Below, piece by piece: positions 17,601 to 25,709 of a stretch of 41,954 nucleotides of DNA. Every line of letters begins with the position of its first letter. Within the stretch, counting starts at the first letter, position 1. Position numbers and translations under genes: made by a program. Under the pieces are notes generated by a model. The model was not told the origin of the DNA, made no database searches, and worked only from the letters and a program-made list of their open reading frames with translations. The DNA is from Rhizobium sp. Q54 (GTDB lineage: Bacteria; Pseudomonadota; Alphaproteobacteria; SHVZ01): the NCBI GenBank assembly GCA_945871425.1, contig CAMBVS010000033.1, positions 1 through 41,954 of the forward strand, in the 5' to 3' direction.

Positions 17601-18167
17601 ATCTACGGCTACTGGAAGGCCGCGGCCCAGGGCAACGACCTGATCCTCTTCCAGGAGGACGGGACGACCGAGGCAGCCCGCTTCACGCTGCCACGCCAGA
17701 GCGACGGCGAACGCTTCTGCATCGCCGATTTCGTCCGCGACGTGACCGACAACGAGCGCGACGTCATCGGCCTCCAGGTGGTGACCATGGGCGCCAACGC
17801 CTCGACCGTGGCACGCGACTGGTTCGGGGCCGACCGCTACCAGGACTATCTCTATCTCCACGGCCTCTCGGTCGAGATGGCGGAGGCGATGGCCGAGTAC
17901 GTGCACAAGCGTATCCGTGCAGAGCTGGGCTTCACTTCGGACGAGGCCAGAGACATGGACGGCCTCTTGAAGCAGGAGTATCGCGGCAGCCGCTATTCCT
18001 TCGGCTATCCGGCCTGCCCGAACCTGGCCGACCAGCGCCAGCTGCTCGACCTGCTGGATGCCGGGCGGATCGGCGTGACCCTGACCGAGGAGGACCAGCT
18101 CGATCCCGAGCAGTCGACCTCCGCCCTGGTCATCCTGCACCCGAAGGCCAAATACTTCTCGGTCTGA
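14694..18167 (+). CDS. metH: Cobalamin-dependent methionine synthase
   Basis: MetH transfers the methyl of 5-methyl-THF to homocysteine through cobalamin. The 1157-residue protein has all four modules. The homocysteine domain has zinc ligands LNCATGP (about Cys219) and GGCCGTRPEH (about Cys284-285). The pterin domain starts near GERCNANGSKKF (about 342). The B12 domain has DVHDIGKN, the Asp-x-His-x-x-Gly base-off motif (about 726-731), and ends in GMSGLLVKSTVIM. The reactivation domain has RYSFGYPACP (about 1100). ATG 14694 follows GAGG with good spacing; a TTG three bases earlier is less likely. It is coordinately expressed with metF under the ArsR-methyltransferase regulator. The organism therefore needs or makes cobalamin. 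Confidence 0.97.
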   Translation: MSRFLKALEERVLLCDGGLGSHLQALDLDIDRDFRGAENCSEILNESRPDVVRGFHRGFLEAGADCVETNTFGGSPITLGEFGMEDLAFDLNKRAAELAKEVVAEFAGERFVLGSIGPGTKLPSLGHIDYQSLEDALTVQSRGLVAGGVDAFIVETCQDPLQLKAAVNGAKRAMAESSATLPILVTVTVETTGTLLVGTDIAGAATVVRALDVPVMGLNCATGPQEMAEHVRWLAENWPGPIAIQPNAGLPELVDGKTHYPLTPRELATWHERFVTEDGVGFIGGCCGTRPEHTRALDEMLRRLDPKRPKPRSRSVFWMPAVASLYGQVPLRQENAYFAIGERCNANGSKKFRELQEKRDWEGCVAMAKEQVKEGSHALDICTAFVGRDEIADMTEVVTRLRGAANAPLVIDSTELPVLETALKFYGGKAILNSINFEDGEEAAEKRMVLAKRFGAAVIALTIDETGMAKDADGKVRLAKRLHDFACGRFGLESSDLMIDPLTFTICTGNEDDRKLGLWTLDAIERIRTELPDVQIVLGLSNISFGLNPPARQVLNSVFLDEAVKRGMTAAIVHFSKILPLHKIPEKEAETALDLIYDRRREGYDPLQAFMALFEGRASGPKVKKERPATIEERLKQRIVDGDRIGLEEDLELALTTYSPLDVINTLLLDGMKVVGELFGSGKMQLPFVLQSAETMKKSVAYLEPRMERIEGQQKGTVVLATVRGDVHDIGKNLVDIILTNNGYKVVNLGIKQPIADILKAAEEHKADAIGMSGLLVKSTVIMKDNLVEMTRRELRTPVLLGGAALTRTYVEDDCAKTYACGRVAYARDAFDGLALMDKVMSGNFDTMIAERAAAREGKATNRKRKLGQAAANDQTIDDAWILNRRRELTRGQPIAIPPFFGPRFLEQVSAKALVPFLNEMTLYQFQWGFRKSGKTRSEYRRFADTELKPILRRILGVAQEREILQPQAIYGYWKAAAQGNDLILFQEDGTTEAARFTLPRQSDGERFCIADFVRDVTDNERDVIGLQVVTMGANASTVARDWFGADRYQDYLYLHGLSVEMAEAMAEYVHKRIRAELGFTSDEARDMDGLLKQEYRGSRYSFGYPACPNLADQRQLLDLLDAGRIGVTLTEEDQLDPEQSTSALVILHPKAKYFSV

Positions 18168-18181
18168 CCGGAGACGCCGCC

Positions 18182-18334
18182 ATGCCCTCGCTCGATGTGC
18201 TGCTGCCCTTCGCGCTGGCGGCGCGTCTCCTTGCGGGCATTCGCCGGAGCCCGACCGCATCGCGAGCCTTCCGGATGGCCGGCGGCGCCACGCTGATGGG
18301 GCTCGGCATCCACCTCGCGGTTTCGCGCCAATAA
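18182..18334 (+). CDS. Small hydrophobic ORF resembling the LysE C-terminal tail
   Basis: A 50-residue frame starts 14 bases after metH (ATG 18182, with GGAG upstream): MPSLDVLLPFALAARLLAG, RRSPTASRAFRMAGGATLMG, LGIHLAVSRQ. The pattern 'R-x-P-x-x-x-R-x-F-R-x-x-G-G-x-x-L-x-G-L-G-x-x-L-A' closely matches the last helix of LysE/RhtB-family amino-acid exporters, which are about 200 residues long. It may be the remnant of a deleted exporter, or a short real membrane protein translated from the end of the metH message. I cannot tell which, because the ribosome site and start look acceptable. Confidence 0.5.
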   Translation: MPSLDVLLPFALAARLLAGIRRSPTASRAFRMAGGATLMGLGIHLAVSRQ

Positions 18335-18467
18335 GCGATCGTTAGCCCGGATTTAACCGAGCCGGCCTAGACCCGCCTAGCCCCAGGCTATAAGCTGCTC
18401 CGCATTCTAAACAAAGGGCGGGATCAGCCTCGGCCGCCGGCCGGGCGGTCGACGATGGGATGAAACG

Positions 18468-18938
18468 ATGTTCGGTAATTTTTTCACCAAGAAGAAGGTC
18501 GATCCGAACCAACCGCCTCCCGGCAAGCTCGCCGCGGCGGTTAAGGCGAGCAAGGCGCGCATCGATTCCCAGGTTTTCCACCTCTACCAGTGGGATGGAT
18601 TCGGCTTCATCCTGAAGCCCTACAAGGGCGACCTCATCGCGACCCAGATCTTCTATCCCAAGATCACCATCGAGCTCGAAACCGACTCCATCACCATCGC
18701 GGCGACGGCCGAGGTGCTGACGGTTGGCGAGGGTCTCGCCGCCAAGTGGATCACGATGAGCGGGGCCGAGGCGCGCTGGCTCAAACGCTACATGTTGCGT
18801 CATGGACCGGGCTATAATCCAAATACCCAGGAGCCGACGGCGGCCGAGACTGAAGAGAAGGCCGAAGGCCAGGGCAAGCCCGGTGAGTCCAAGTCCGCCG
18901 AGAAGCCTGGCAAGCCGGCAGAGAAGCCAAAGAAATAG
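18468..18938 (+). CDS. Unknown protein with charged low-complexity tail
   Basis: The product is 156 residues. An N-terminal segment MFGNFFTKKKVDPNQPPPG leads into a compact beta-rich core (about 30-115: FHLYQWDGFGFILKPYKGDL, IFYPKITIELETDSITI, EARWLKRYMLRHGPGY). The C-terminal 40 residues are a Lys/Glu/Pro/Gly-rich disordered tail with PGKPAEKPKK at the end. No signal peptide or membrane segment is seen, so it should be cytoplasmic. I recognise no family. It stands alone, 133 bases after the preceding ORF. The region before it contains TATAAG (18389-18394), a possible -10 box with no good -35. Confidence 0.75.
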   Translation: MFGNFFTKKKVDPNQPPPGKLAAAVKASKARIDSQVFHLYQWDGFGFILKPYKGDLIATQIFYPKITIELETDSITIAATAEVLTVGEGLAAKWITMSGAEARWLKRYMLRHGPGYNPNTQEPTAAETEEKAEGQGKPGESKSAEKPGKPAEKPKK

Positions 18939-19272
18939 CCCGGTGGCGGGATCCATGCCGCGCCCTTAGCTGTTGAAAACCCTTGATTCGTTGTCCGTCC
19001 CGTCGTAGCAGACGGGTCGGGTGGGAAGATGGTCCGGGAGGCACGGGCGACGGAGTCCGAGCAATGGAACGCCGCGTCCGGACGCATGCCGTCTTTCCGC
19101 CATAGTCGGTCCTAATTTCGTCGCCAAGGTCGAGCATCTTCGTGGCCGTCACAACGGGCCGTGAACGCTGTTAGAGCGTCAGGTCCCAAGGAGCCACGCC
19201 GGGATGAGGCAGTCAGAGGGGCGTTATGGTGAGCACCAGTCGGGAGACGCATCACGTGGAGACGGCCCGGGC
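18939..19272. other. Intergenic region, no gene seen
   Basis: This 334-base gap lies between the unknown protein and galE. It contains a short hairpin, CCCGTC (18999-19004) and GACGGG (19011-19016) around GTAGCA, without a following T run, so it is only a weak terminator candidate. I see no convincing promoter boxes, RNA gene or conserved ORF. Its slightly lower G+C and short ORFs read as ordinary non-coding sequence. Confidence 0.5.
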
Positions 19273-20277
19273 ATGAGCTCCTCCGTCCTCGTCACCGGCG
19301 GCGCCGGCTATATCGGCAGCCATGCCTGCAAGGCGCTCGCCCGCGCCGGCTTTCGCCCGATCGCCTACGACAACCTGATCTATGGCCACTCGCCCGCGGT
19401 CAAGTGGGGCCCTCTCGTCGACGGCGACATCTCTGACGGTCCCCGGCTCCGCGCCGTCCTCAGCGCCGAGCGGGTGGTCGCAGTCATGCACTTCGCCGCC
19501 TTCGCCTATGTCGGCGAGTCGATGACCGATCCGGCCCGCTACTTCCGCAACAATACCGTCGGATCGCTGACGCTGCTCGATTCCATGCGCGACGTCGGCG
19601 TCGACCGCATCGTCTTCTCCTCTACCTGCGCCACTTATGGCATCCCGGGCGAGGTGCCGATCTCCGAGACGACGCCGCAGCGCCCGGTCAATCCCTATGG
19701 CGAGTCCAAGCTGATGGTCGAGCGCGTGCTCGACTGGTACGACCAAGCCTATGAGACCAAGTCGGTCTGCCTCCGCTACTTCAACGCCGCCGGCGCCGAC
19801 CTCGACGGCGAGATCGGCGAGAACCACGATCCCGAGACCCATCTGATCCCGCTCGCCATCAAGGCGGCGCTTGGCCAGGCGCCGGCGCTCAGGATCTTCG
19901 GCACCGACTATCCGACGCCTGACGGCACGGCGATGCGCGACTTCATCCATGTCGAGGACCTGGCCGACGCCCATGTGCGGGCGCTCCGCCATCTGCTGCA
20001 TGGCGGCCAGTCCCTCAAGCTCAACCTCGGTACCGGCAAGGGCCATACCGTGCGCGAGGTCGTCCGCGCGGTCGAGCGGGCGACCGGTCGTCAGGTGCCG
20101 GTGATCGAGGCGCCGCGGCGCGCCGGCGACCCGCCGGCGCTGGTGGCCGACGCAAGCCAAGCTCGCCTCAAGCTCGACTGGATGCCGACCCGCTCCGACC
20201 TCGACACCATCGTCACCTCGGCCGTCCGCTGGCACGAGCGTCCCGAGGACCGGCCGCTCGCCATCGCCGCGGTCTGA
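19273..20277 (+). CDS. galE: UDP-glucose 4-epimerase
   Basis: GalE interconverts UDP-glucose and UDP-galactose in the cytoplasm with bound NAD. The product is 334 residues. The Rossmann nucleotide motif is VTGGAGYIGSH (G9-x-x-G12-x-x-G15). The catalytic site has SSTCATYG and the pair Y-x-x-x-K in NPYGESKLMVERV (about 142-146). RYFNAAGAD, HLIPLAIKAAL and DGTAMRDFIHVEDLADAH complete the family pattern. ATG 19273 gives the standard N-terminus; an open frame runs further upstream without resemblance to the family. It lies 20 bases before a hydrolase-glycosyltransferase fusion, so it probably supplies nucleotide sugar for a surface or periplasmic glycan. Confidence 0.96.
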   Translation: MSSSVLVTGGAGYIGSHACKALARAGFRPIAYDNLIYGHSPAVKWGPLVDGDISDGPRLRAVLSAERVVAVMHFAAFAYVGESMTDPARYFRNNTVGSLTLLDSMRDVGVDRIVFSSTCATYGIPGEVPISETTPQRPVNPYGESKLMVERVLDWYDQAYETKSVCLRYFNAAGADLDGEIGENHDPETHLIPLAIKAALGQAPALRIFGTDYPTPDGTAMRDFIHVEDLADAHVRALRHLLHGGQSLKLNLGTGKGHTVREVVRAVERATGRQVPVIEAPRRAGDPPALVADASQARLKLDWMPTRSDLDTIVTSAVRWHERPEDRPLAIAAV

Positions 20278-20297
20278 GCCGCCAGGAAGTCCCCCGG

Positions 20298-22874
20298 ATG
20301 TCCGTCGTCATGGCCGACCCTCCGTCCCCGGCCGCACCTGCGGGCGTCGACAAGCCCAAGGGTGCCAGCACGTCCCGCATCGTCGCCCACGGCAAGTTCT
20401 TCTTCCGGGGCGATGAGAAGCATTTCCTCAAGGGCGTGACCTATGGGCCCTTCGGCCCCGCGACTCACGGCGCCCAGCTGCCGGAGAAGGACGTCATCAC
20501 GCGCGATCTCGCGCTGATGCGCGAGCTCGGCTGCAACATGCTGCGCGTCTTCACCGTGCCGCCCCGCTGGTTTCTCGACATGTGCGGCGCGGCCGATGTC
20601 GGCGTGATCGTCGGCGTCCCCTGGACCCAGCATGTGGCGTTCCTGGATTCTCGTGCCGAGAAGAACCGCATCCGCCAGGCGATCCGCGACGGCGTCAAGG
20701 TCAATGCCGGCCATCCGGCGCTGATCGCGCATCTGGTCGGCAACGAGATCTCGCCCGACATCGTGCGCTGGCACGGCGCCGAGAAGGTCCGCGACTTCCT
20801 GGAAGAGCTCTATGACATCGCCAAGGAGGTCGATCCCGAGGGACTGGTCTCCTATGCCAGCTATCCGTCGACCGAGTACCTCAACCTCGACTTCTTCGAC
20901 TTCCTCTCCTTCAACGTCTATCTCCACCGCGAGAAGGACTTCCGCGCCTACCTGATGCGCCTGCACAATCTCGCCGTCGACCGGCCGGTGGTGCTGACCG
21001 AGTTCGGCATGGACTCGATGCGCGAGGGGCTGGAGGCGCAGGCCGGGACGCTGAAGTGGCAGGTGCGGGCGGCCTACGACATGGGCGTCGCCGGCACCTC
21101 GATCTTCGCCTGGACCGACGAGTGGTTCACCGGCGGCTTCCTGATCGAGAACTGGGCCTTCGGCCTGGTCGATCGCGACCGCCAGCCGAAGCCGTCGTTC
21201 CACGCCGTCCGCACGGTCTATCACGAGAGCCTGCCGCCGAAGCTGCCGTCTTATCCCAAGGTCTCGGTCGTGGTCTGCGCCTACAACGCCGAGCGCACCA
21301 TGGATCCGTGCCTGGAGTCGCTGAAGAAGCTGACCTATCCGAACTACGAGGTCGTCGTCGTCAACGACGGCTCCAGGGACCGGACCCTCGAAATCACCGA
21401 GCGCCACGGCTACACCAAGATCATCAGCCAGGAGAACAAGGGGCTCTCGGTCGCCCGCAATGTCGGGCTGCAGAATTCGACCGGCGAGATCATCGCCTAC
21501 ACCGATTCCGACTGCGTCGCCGATCCCGACTGGCTGACCTACATGGTCGCCAAGATGCTGTCGGCGGACCTCTATGCCTGCGGCGGCCCGAACTTCCCGC
21601 CGCCCGAGGATTCGCTGGTGCCGTCCGCGGTCGCGGTCTCGCCGGGCGGGCCAACCCATGTGCTCGTCTCCGACGACGAGGCCGAGCACATCGCCGGCTG
21701 CAACATGGCCTTCCGCCGCGAGGCGCTCGAGAAGATCGGCGGCTTCGACCCGCAGTTCCGTGCCGCCGGCGACGACGTCGACCTCTGCTGGCGCCTCCAG
21801 TTCGCCGGCTACAAGATCGGCTTCAGCCCGGCCGCCACCGTTTGGCACTTCCGCCGCAACACGGTCGAGGCCTATTTCGGCCAGCAGCGGGGATACGGCA
21901 AGGCCGAGGCGATGGTCTATGCCAAGCATCCGTTCCGCTTCAACCTGTTCGGCCAGGCCAAGTGGCTGGGGCGCATCTACGGCGATCTGTCGGCCTCGCT
22001 GCTGCTCTCGCGCCGGCCGATCATCTATTCCGGCGTCTTCGGCCGCGGTCTCTTCCAGACCCTCTACGAGCCACCGTCCTCGATCGCGGCCTTTCTGCCG
22101 CTGACCTTCGAGTGGAACCTGGTCGCCTGGCCGCTGGCGCTCGCCGGCGTCCTCGTCGGTGGGCAGATGTGGCTCGCGATCCTGCCGCTGCTGCTTTCCT
22201 TCGCCATCGCCATCGCCGGCGCGCTCCGCGCCCCGGTCGATCCGCGCTTCACCGGCATCCGTGCCCGGGCGCTGATCGCCTTCCTGATCTATGCCGGGCC
22301 GCTCGCCCGCGGCTGGGAGCGCATCAAATGGCGGGTCAAGGGGCTGACCCAGGTCGACCCGATCCAGTACGAGCCGGTCCGCCAGACGGCCGAGATCAAG
22401 CCGTTGCAGCGCGCCTTCTACCTCTCCTACTGGAACGAGAAGGGGATCGAGAAGGAGGCGCTGCTGCAAGGCGTCCACGACTTCCTGGTGCCGCGGAAGT
22501 ACTTCGTCATCGTCGACGAGGGCTGGAGCGACTGGGACCTCAAGGTCAGCCGCGGACTCTGGGCCCGGGCGGAGCTGAAGGCCGTCGGCGAGAACCACGG
22601 CGACCCCAAGCGCCTGATCCGGCTTCGGGTTGCGCTCCGGCTCTCCCGGCTCTCCTCGCTGGTGCTCAGGATCTATGGCGGCGTGGCCCTGCTCGGCCTG
22701 CTCTTCGGCCTGCCGTCGGTCGCGATCGCCGCCGTCGCCGTCGGCACCGTGAACGGCGGTGCGATTCTCTATGAAACCTTCCGCCTCGGGCGCGTGTTGC
22801 ATCGGGTGACGGAGATCGTCGCCGGCCGCGTCGGGCTGTCATCGCTCGCCGAGCGCGGCTCCATCTCGCCCTGA
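20298..22874 (+). CDS. Glycoside hydrolase-glycosyltransferase family 2 fusion
   Basis: This is an 858-residue two-enzyme membrane protein. Residues about 25-310 form a TIM-barrel glycoside hydrolase (GH2/GH5-like clan). Likely acid/base is Glu150 in HLVGNEISPD and nucleophile Glu235 in VLTEFGMD. Residues about 320-560 form a GT2 (GT-A) transferase with VSVVVCAYN, VVVNDGSRDRT (Asp357), YTDSDC (the DxD, 403-405) and GDDVDLCWRLQ (catalytic Asp plus the W acceptor motif). Hydrophobic helices follow (about 590-640, 650-670 and 790-820), separated by a cytoplasmic segment. The combination suggests polymer synthesis coupled to glucan cleavage or transglycosylation, as in rhizobial cyclic glucan synthesis proteins (Ndv type). 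The substrate is not deducible. It is flanked by galE and an ABC exporter. Confidence 0.88.
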   Translation: MSVVMADPPSPAAPAGVDKPKGASTSRIVAHGKFFFRGDEKHFLKGVTYGPFGPATHGAQLPEKDVITRDLALMRELGCNMLRVFTVPPRWFLDMCGAADVGVIVGVPWTQHVAFLDSRAEKNRIRQAIRDGVKVNAGHPALIAHLVGNEISPDIVRWHGAEKVRDFLEELYDIAKEVDPEGLVSYASYPSTEYLNLDFFDFLSFNVYLHREKDFRAYLMRLHNLAVDRPVVLTEFGMDSMREGLEAQAGTLKWQVRAAYDMGVAGTSIFAWTDEWFTGGFLIENWAFGLVDRDRQPKPSFHAVRTVYHESLPPKLPSYPKVSVVVCAYNAERTMDPCLESLKKLTYPNYEVVVVNDGSRDRTLEITERHGYTKIISQENKGLSVARNVGLQNSTGEIIAYTDSDCVADPDWLTYMVAKMLSADLYACGGPNFPPPEDSLVPSAVAVSPGGPTHVLVSDDEAEHIAGCNMAFRREALEKIGGFDPQFRAAGDDVDLCWRLQFAGYKIGFSPAATVWHFRRNTVEAYFGQQRGYGKAEAMVYAKHPFRFNLFGQAKWLGRIYGDLSASLLLSRRPIIYSGVFGRGLFQTLYEPPSSIAAFLPLTFEWNLVAWPLALAGVLVGGQMWLAILPLLLSFAIAIAGALRAPVDPRFTGIRARALIAFLIYAGPLARGWERIKWRVKGLTQVDPIQYEPVRQTAEIKPLQRAFYLSYWNEKGIEKEALLQGVHDFLVPRKYFVIVDEGWSDWDLKVSRGLWARAELKAVGENHGDPKRLIRLRVALRLSRLSSLVLRIYGGVALLGLLFGLPSVAIAAVAVGTVNGGAILYETFRLGRVLHRVTEIVAGRVGLSSLAERGSISP

Positions 22875-22893
22875 AGCTTCCCGGAGCTCACGC

Positions 22894-24666
22894 ATGAGCG
22901 GTGTGCTTCGCAAGGTTCTGCCGTATCTCCGGCCTTACTACTGGACCTTCGCCTTCTGCCTTCTGCTGGTGCTGGCCCTCACCGCCGTCGAGCTGGTGAA
23001 GCCGTGGCCGCTGCAGATCGTGGTCGACAACGTGCTGGGCGGAAAGCCGTTGACCCTGCCGCTGTTGGCCGGCCTGCCGTCGGAGCTGCTGCTGGCGGTC
23101 GCCTGCGCCGGCATCGTGGTCATCCAGGCGGTGGTCGGGCTCGGCAGCATGTGGTCGAACCACGTCTCGATCAATCTCGGCCACCGGATGGTGACCGACC
23201 TCCGCGACGACCTCTACGGCCACCTGCAGCGGCTCTCGCTGGTCTTCCACAGTCGCCAGCGCATCGGCGACCTGATGTACCGCATCACCGCCGACACCTT
23301 CGCCGTGCAGACCCTCATGCTGAACGGGGTCCTGCCGGTGGTTCAGGCCGTCACCATGCTGATCGGCATGTTCATCATCATGTGGGGGATGGATTCGACC
23401 CTGACGCTGGTGTCGCTGGTCGTGGTGCCGGCGCTCTACGTCACCATCGTCGCCCTCGACCGGCCGATCGTCGACGCCGCGACCGAGATGAAGATGACGG
23501 AGAGTCAAGTCTACTCGCTGGTGCAGTGGGCGATGGGCGCGATCCGCGTCGTCCAGGCCTTCGGCAAGGAGGAGGACGAGCGTCTTCGCCTGCTGAACGC
23601 GACCCAGGCCAGCATGCGGGCCAATCTCCGGCTCTACAACTGGCAGACCGCCTACTCCGCCATCGTCAACACGGTGATCGCCGTCGGCACCGCGCTCGTC
23701 CTCTATGTCGGCGCCGAGGCGGTGTGGAGCAGCCGACTGTCGCTGGGGCAACTCCTGGTCTTCGTCTCCTATCTCGCCACGCTCTACGGCCCGATCAACA
23801 CGATGAGCCAGACCTGGGCGCAGATCCAGGGCGCCCGCATCGGCGCCAAGCGCGTCTTCGAGATCCTCGACATCGCGCCCGACCTGAAGGACGGGCCGCG
23901 GCCGTGGCCGGAGAAGGTCGAGGGGCGCATCACCTGGCGCAACGTCGCCTTCAACTATTCCCCCGAGGTCTCGGTCCTCAAGGGCATCGATCTCGACGTG
24001 AAGCCGGGCGAGAAGATCGCCGTGGTCGGGCCGACCGGATCTGGCAAGTCGACGATGCTGTCGATGCTGCCGCGCTTCTTCGATCCGGTATCCGGCACGG
24101 TCGAGCTCGACGGCGTCGACATCCGCGAATACCCCTTGCGCCAGCTTCGCCACCACATCGCGCTGGTCCTCCAGCCGCCGATGATCTTCCCGCTGTCGGT
24201 CCGCGACAACATCGCCTATGGCCGACCCGCTGCCAGCCTCGAGGAGGTCGAGCGGGCGGCGCGGCTGGCCCGCATCGACGGCTACGTCGCCCGCCAGCCC
24301 CAGGGCTACGAGACCATGATCGGCGAGGGCGGCGCGGCGCTTTCCGAGGGCGAGAAGCAGCGGATGACCATCGCGCGCGCCATCCTGATGAATGCGCCGG
24401 TGCTGATCCTCGACGAGCCCACCAGCTCCCTCGACGCCCAGACCGAGGCCGAGGTGATGGCGGGCCTGGCCGAGCTGACTTTGGGCCGCACCGTCTTCAC
24501 CATCGCCCACCGGCTCTCGACCATCCTCACCGCCGACCGCATCGTCGTGCTCAAGGACGGCGTTATCGTCGAGGAAGGCCCCTTCGCCGCTCTTATCGCC
24601 AGGAACGGCGAGTTCGCCAAGCTCTACAAGACCCAGTTCCAGGAAGGCCCGCCCCGGGCGGAGTGA
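22894..24666 (+). CDS. ABC exporter, fused membrane and ATPase domains
   Basis: The 590-residue half-transporter has an N-terminal six-helix ABC membrane domain (about 15-310) and a C-terminal ATPase. Walker A is GPTGSGKS (about 379-386), Walker B is VLILDEPTSSLD (about 502-513), and the H-loop is AHRLST. The signature reads LSEGEKQR instead of the usual LSGGQ/E-QR. This type works as a homodimer like MsbA or the beta-glucan exporter NdvA. It starts 19 bases after the hydrolase-glycosyltransferase gene, with which it must be co-transcribed, so it is the likely exporter of that glycan. A lipid or lipid-linked cargo cannot be excluded. Confidence 0.93.
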   Translation: MSGVLRKVLPYLRPYYWTFAFCLLLVLALTAVELVKPWPLQIVVDNVLGGKPLTLPLLAGLPSELLLAVACAGIVVIQAVVGLGSMWSNHVSINLGHRMVTDLRDDLYGHLQRLSLVFHSRQRIGDLMYRITADTFAVQTLMLNGVLPVVQAVTMLIGMFIIMWGMDSTLTLVSLVVVPALYVTIVALDRPIVDAATEMKMTESQVYSLVQWAMGAIRVVQAFGKEEDERLRLLNATQASMRANLRLYNWQTAYSAIVNTVIAVGTALVLYVGAEAVWSSRLSLGQLLVFVSYLATLYGPINTMSQTWAQIQGARIGAKRVFEILDIAPDLKDGPRPWPEKVEGRITWRNVAFNYSPEVSVLKGIDLDVKPGEKIAVVGPTGSGKSTMLSMLPRFFDPVSGTVELDGVDIREYPLRQLRHHIALVLQPPMIFPLSVRDNIAYGRPAASLEEVERAARLARIDGYVARQPQGYETMIGEGGAALSEGEKQRMTIARAILMNAPVLILDEPTSSLDAQTEAEVMAGLAELTLGRTVFTIAHRLSTILTADRIVVLKDGVIVEEGPFAALIARNGEFAKLYKTQFQEGPPRAE

Positions 24667-24678
24667 CAGCGGCTTTGG

Positions 24679-25617
24679 CTAAGGTACGAACATCTCGTTG
24701 ATCGCCGAGCTCGACCCGCCCGGCGTCGGCCCGCCGCCGATCGCGTAGAGCCGGCCGCCGGCCACCGCCGCGCCGAGTCCATGGCGGGCGGTCGGAAGCT
24801 TGGGCAGGCTCGCCCAGGTGTTGATCTTGGGGTCATAGGCCTCGACCTGGCGGAACGTGCCCGCGGGCGACTCGCCGCCGACGATGATGATCCGCCCGTT
24901 CAGCACGGCGCCGGCGATGCCGCTGCGGGTGGTCGGCAGCGGCGCTCGCTTCTCCCAGCGGTCGATGGCGGGATCGTAGACCTCGTTGTCGGCGAGGTTC
25001 CGTCCGTAATTGCCGTTGAGCCGCCCGCCGATGGCGTAGAGGCGGCCGTCGGCCGCGACCACCGCGTGATGATCGCGCGGCGTCGGCAGCGGCGCTCTCG
25101 CCGTCCAGGTCGCGGTCGCCGGGTCGAAGACCTCATGCGCCGGCGAGTTCGCCCGGTTCTTCTCGACGCCGCCGACCGCGTGGATCTTGCCGTCGAGCAC
25201 GGCGGCCGCCAGCGCCCCCCGGGCCGTCGGCAGCGACGCCAGCGCCCGCCAGCGGTCGGCGGCGGGATCGTATTCGTGGACCTCGGCCGTCGGCGTCCAG
25301 CCGTCGACATAGCCGCCGATCAGGTAGAGCTTTCCGCCCAGCCCCACCGCTGCCGGATGGTGGACGGGGCGAGGGACCGCCGCACCCCGGCTCCACCTGT
25401 CGGCGGCCGGATCGTAGATCTCGATCTCGCCGGGGGCGTTGACGCCGCCGACCGCGTAGATCCTGCCGCCGATCTCCGCCACCGCGATCTCCGCTCGCGC
25501 CGCCGGCATCGGGGCCGCCGCCTTCCACTTGCCGGTCTGGGCGGCGGCCTGCGGAAGCTGGACAAGCACCGCGCCGCCGAAAGCGACGACAAGGAAGAGG
25601 CTTCGGATACGCGACAT
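24679..25617 (-). CDS. Secreted kelch-repeat beta-propeller protein
   Basis: The 312-residue protein has a signal peptide (about 1-26, MSRIRSLFLVVAFGGA...). At least five kelch repeats follow, each with the pattern 'hydrophobic-YAVGG...E-x-YDPA-x-D-x-W' (such as IYAVGGVNAPGEIEIYDPAADRW and LYLIGGYVDGWTPTAEVHEY, shown in part). The repeats should close into a five- or six-bladed propeller. Propellers of this kind bind proteins or sugars. No catalytic galactose-oxidase residues are evident. Start 25617 has GGAGG ahead; an open frame upstream to 25680 has no family resemblance. It is divergently placed to the ion channel gene 92 bases away, so their promoters may be shared. A functional link to the channel is only a suggestion. 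Confidence 0.88.
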   Translation of the reverse strand: MSRIRSLFLVVAFGGAVLVQLPQAAAQTGKWKAAAPMPAARAEIAVAEIGGRIYAVGGVNAPGEIEIYDPAADRWSRGAAVPRPVHHPAAVGLGGKLYLIGGYVDGWTPTAEVHEYDPAADRWRALASLPTARGALAAAVLDGKIHAVGGVEKNRANSPAHEVFDPATATWTARAPLPTPRDHHAVVAADGRLYAIGGRLNGNYGRNLADNEVYDPAIDRWEKRAPLPTTRSGIAGAVLNGRIIIVGGESPAGTFRQVEAYDPKINTWASLPKLPTARHGLGAAVAGGRLYAIGGGPTPGGSSSAINEMFVP

Positions 25618-25709
25618 GTCGTCCTCCCGCGTCCGGCGCAAGCGCCGAGACGACCCGCTGGTGGAGGGATATTGTGGCACGGGATCGAGGATCGGGCGGA
25701 GACGAGGTT
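25618..25709. promoter_or_regulatory. Shared divergent promoter region, kelch and channel genes
   Basis: Ninety-two bases separate the start codons of two divergently read genes. Both promoters must lie here or within the flanking coding sequence. I see GGAGG for the kelch gene and GACGAGG for the channel gene, but no clear -35/-10 pair on either strand. Confidence 0.4.

Noticed and set aside
16197..18260. Minus-strand open frame of nearly 690 codons opposite metH
   Set aside because: The same shadow effect; metH motifs on the plus strand (zinc, B12 and activation) are decisive.
18999..19016. CCCGTC/GACGGG hairpin after the unknown protein at 18468-18938
   Set aside because: Six-base stem without a T tract; too weak to call a terminator.
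20091..22802. Very long open frame (about 900 codons) on the minus strand opposite the hydrolase-glycosyltransferase gene
   Set aside because: It is the antisense shadow of a high-G+C gene. The translation is rich in Asp, Arg, Gly and Ala with no domain, whereas the plus strand has clear catalytic motifs.
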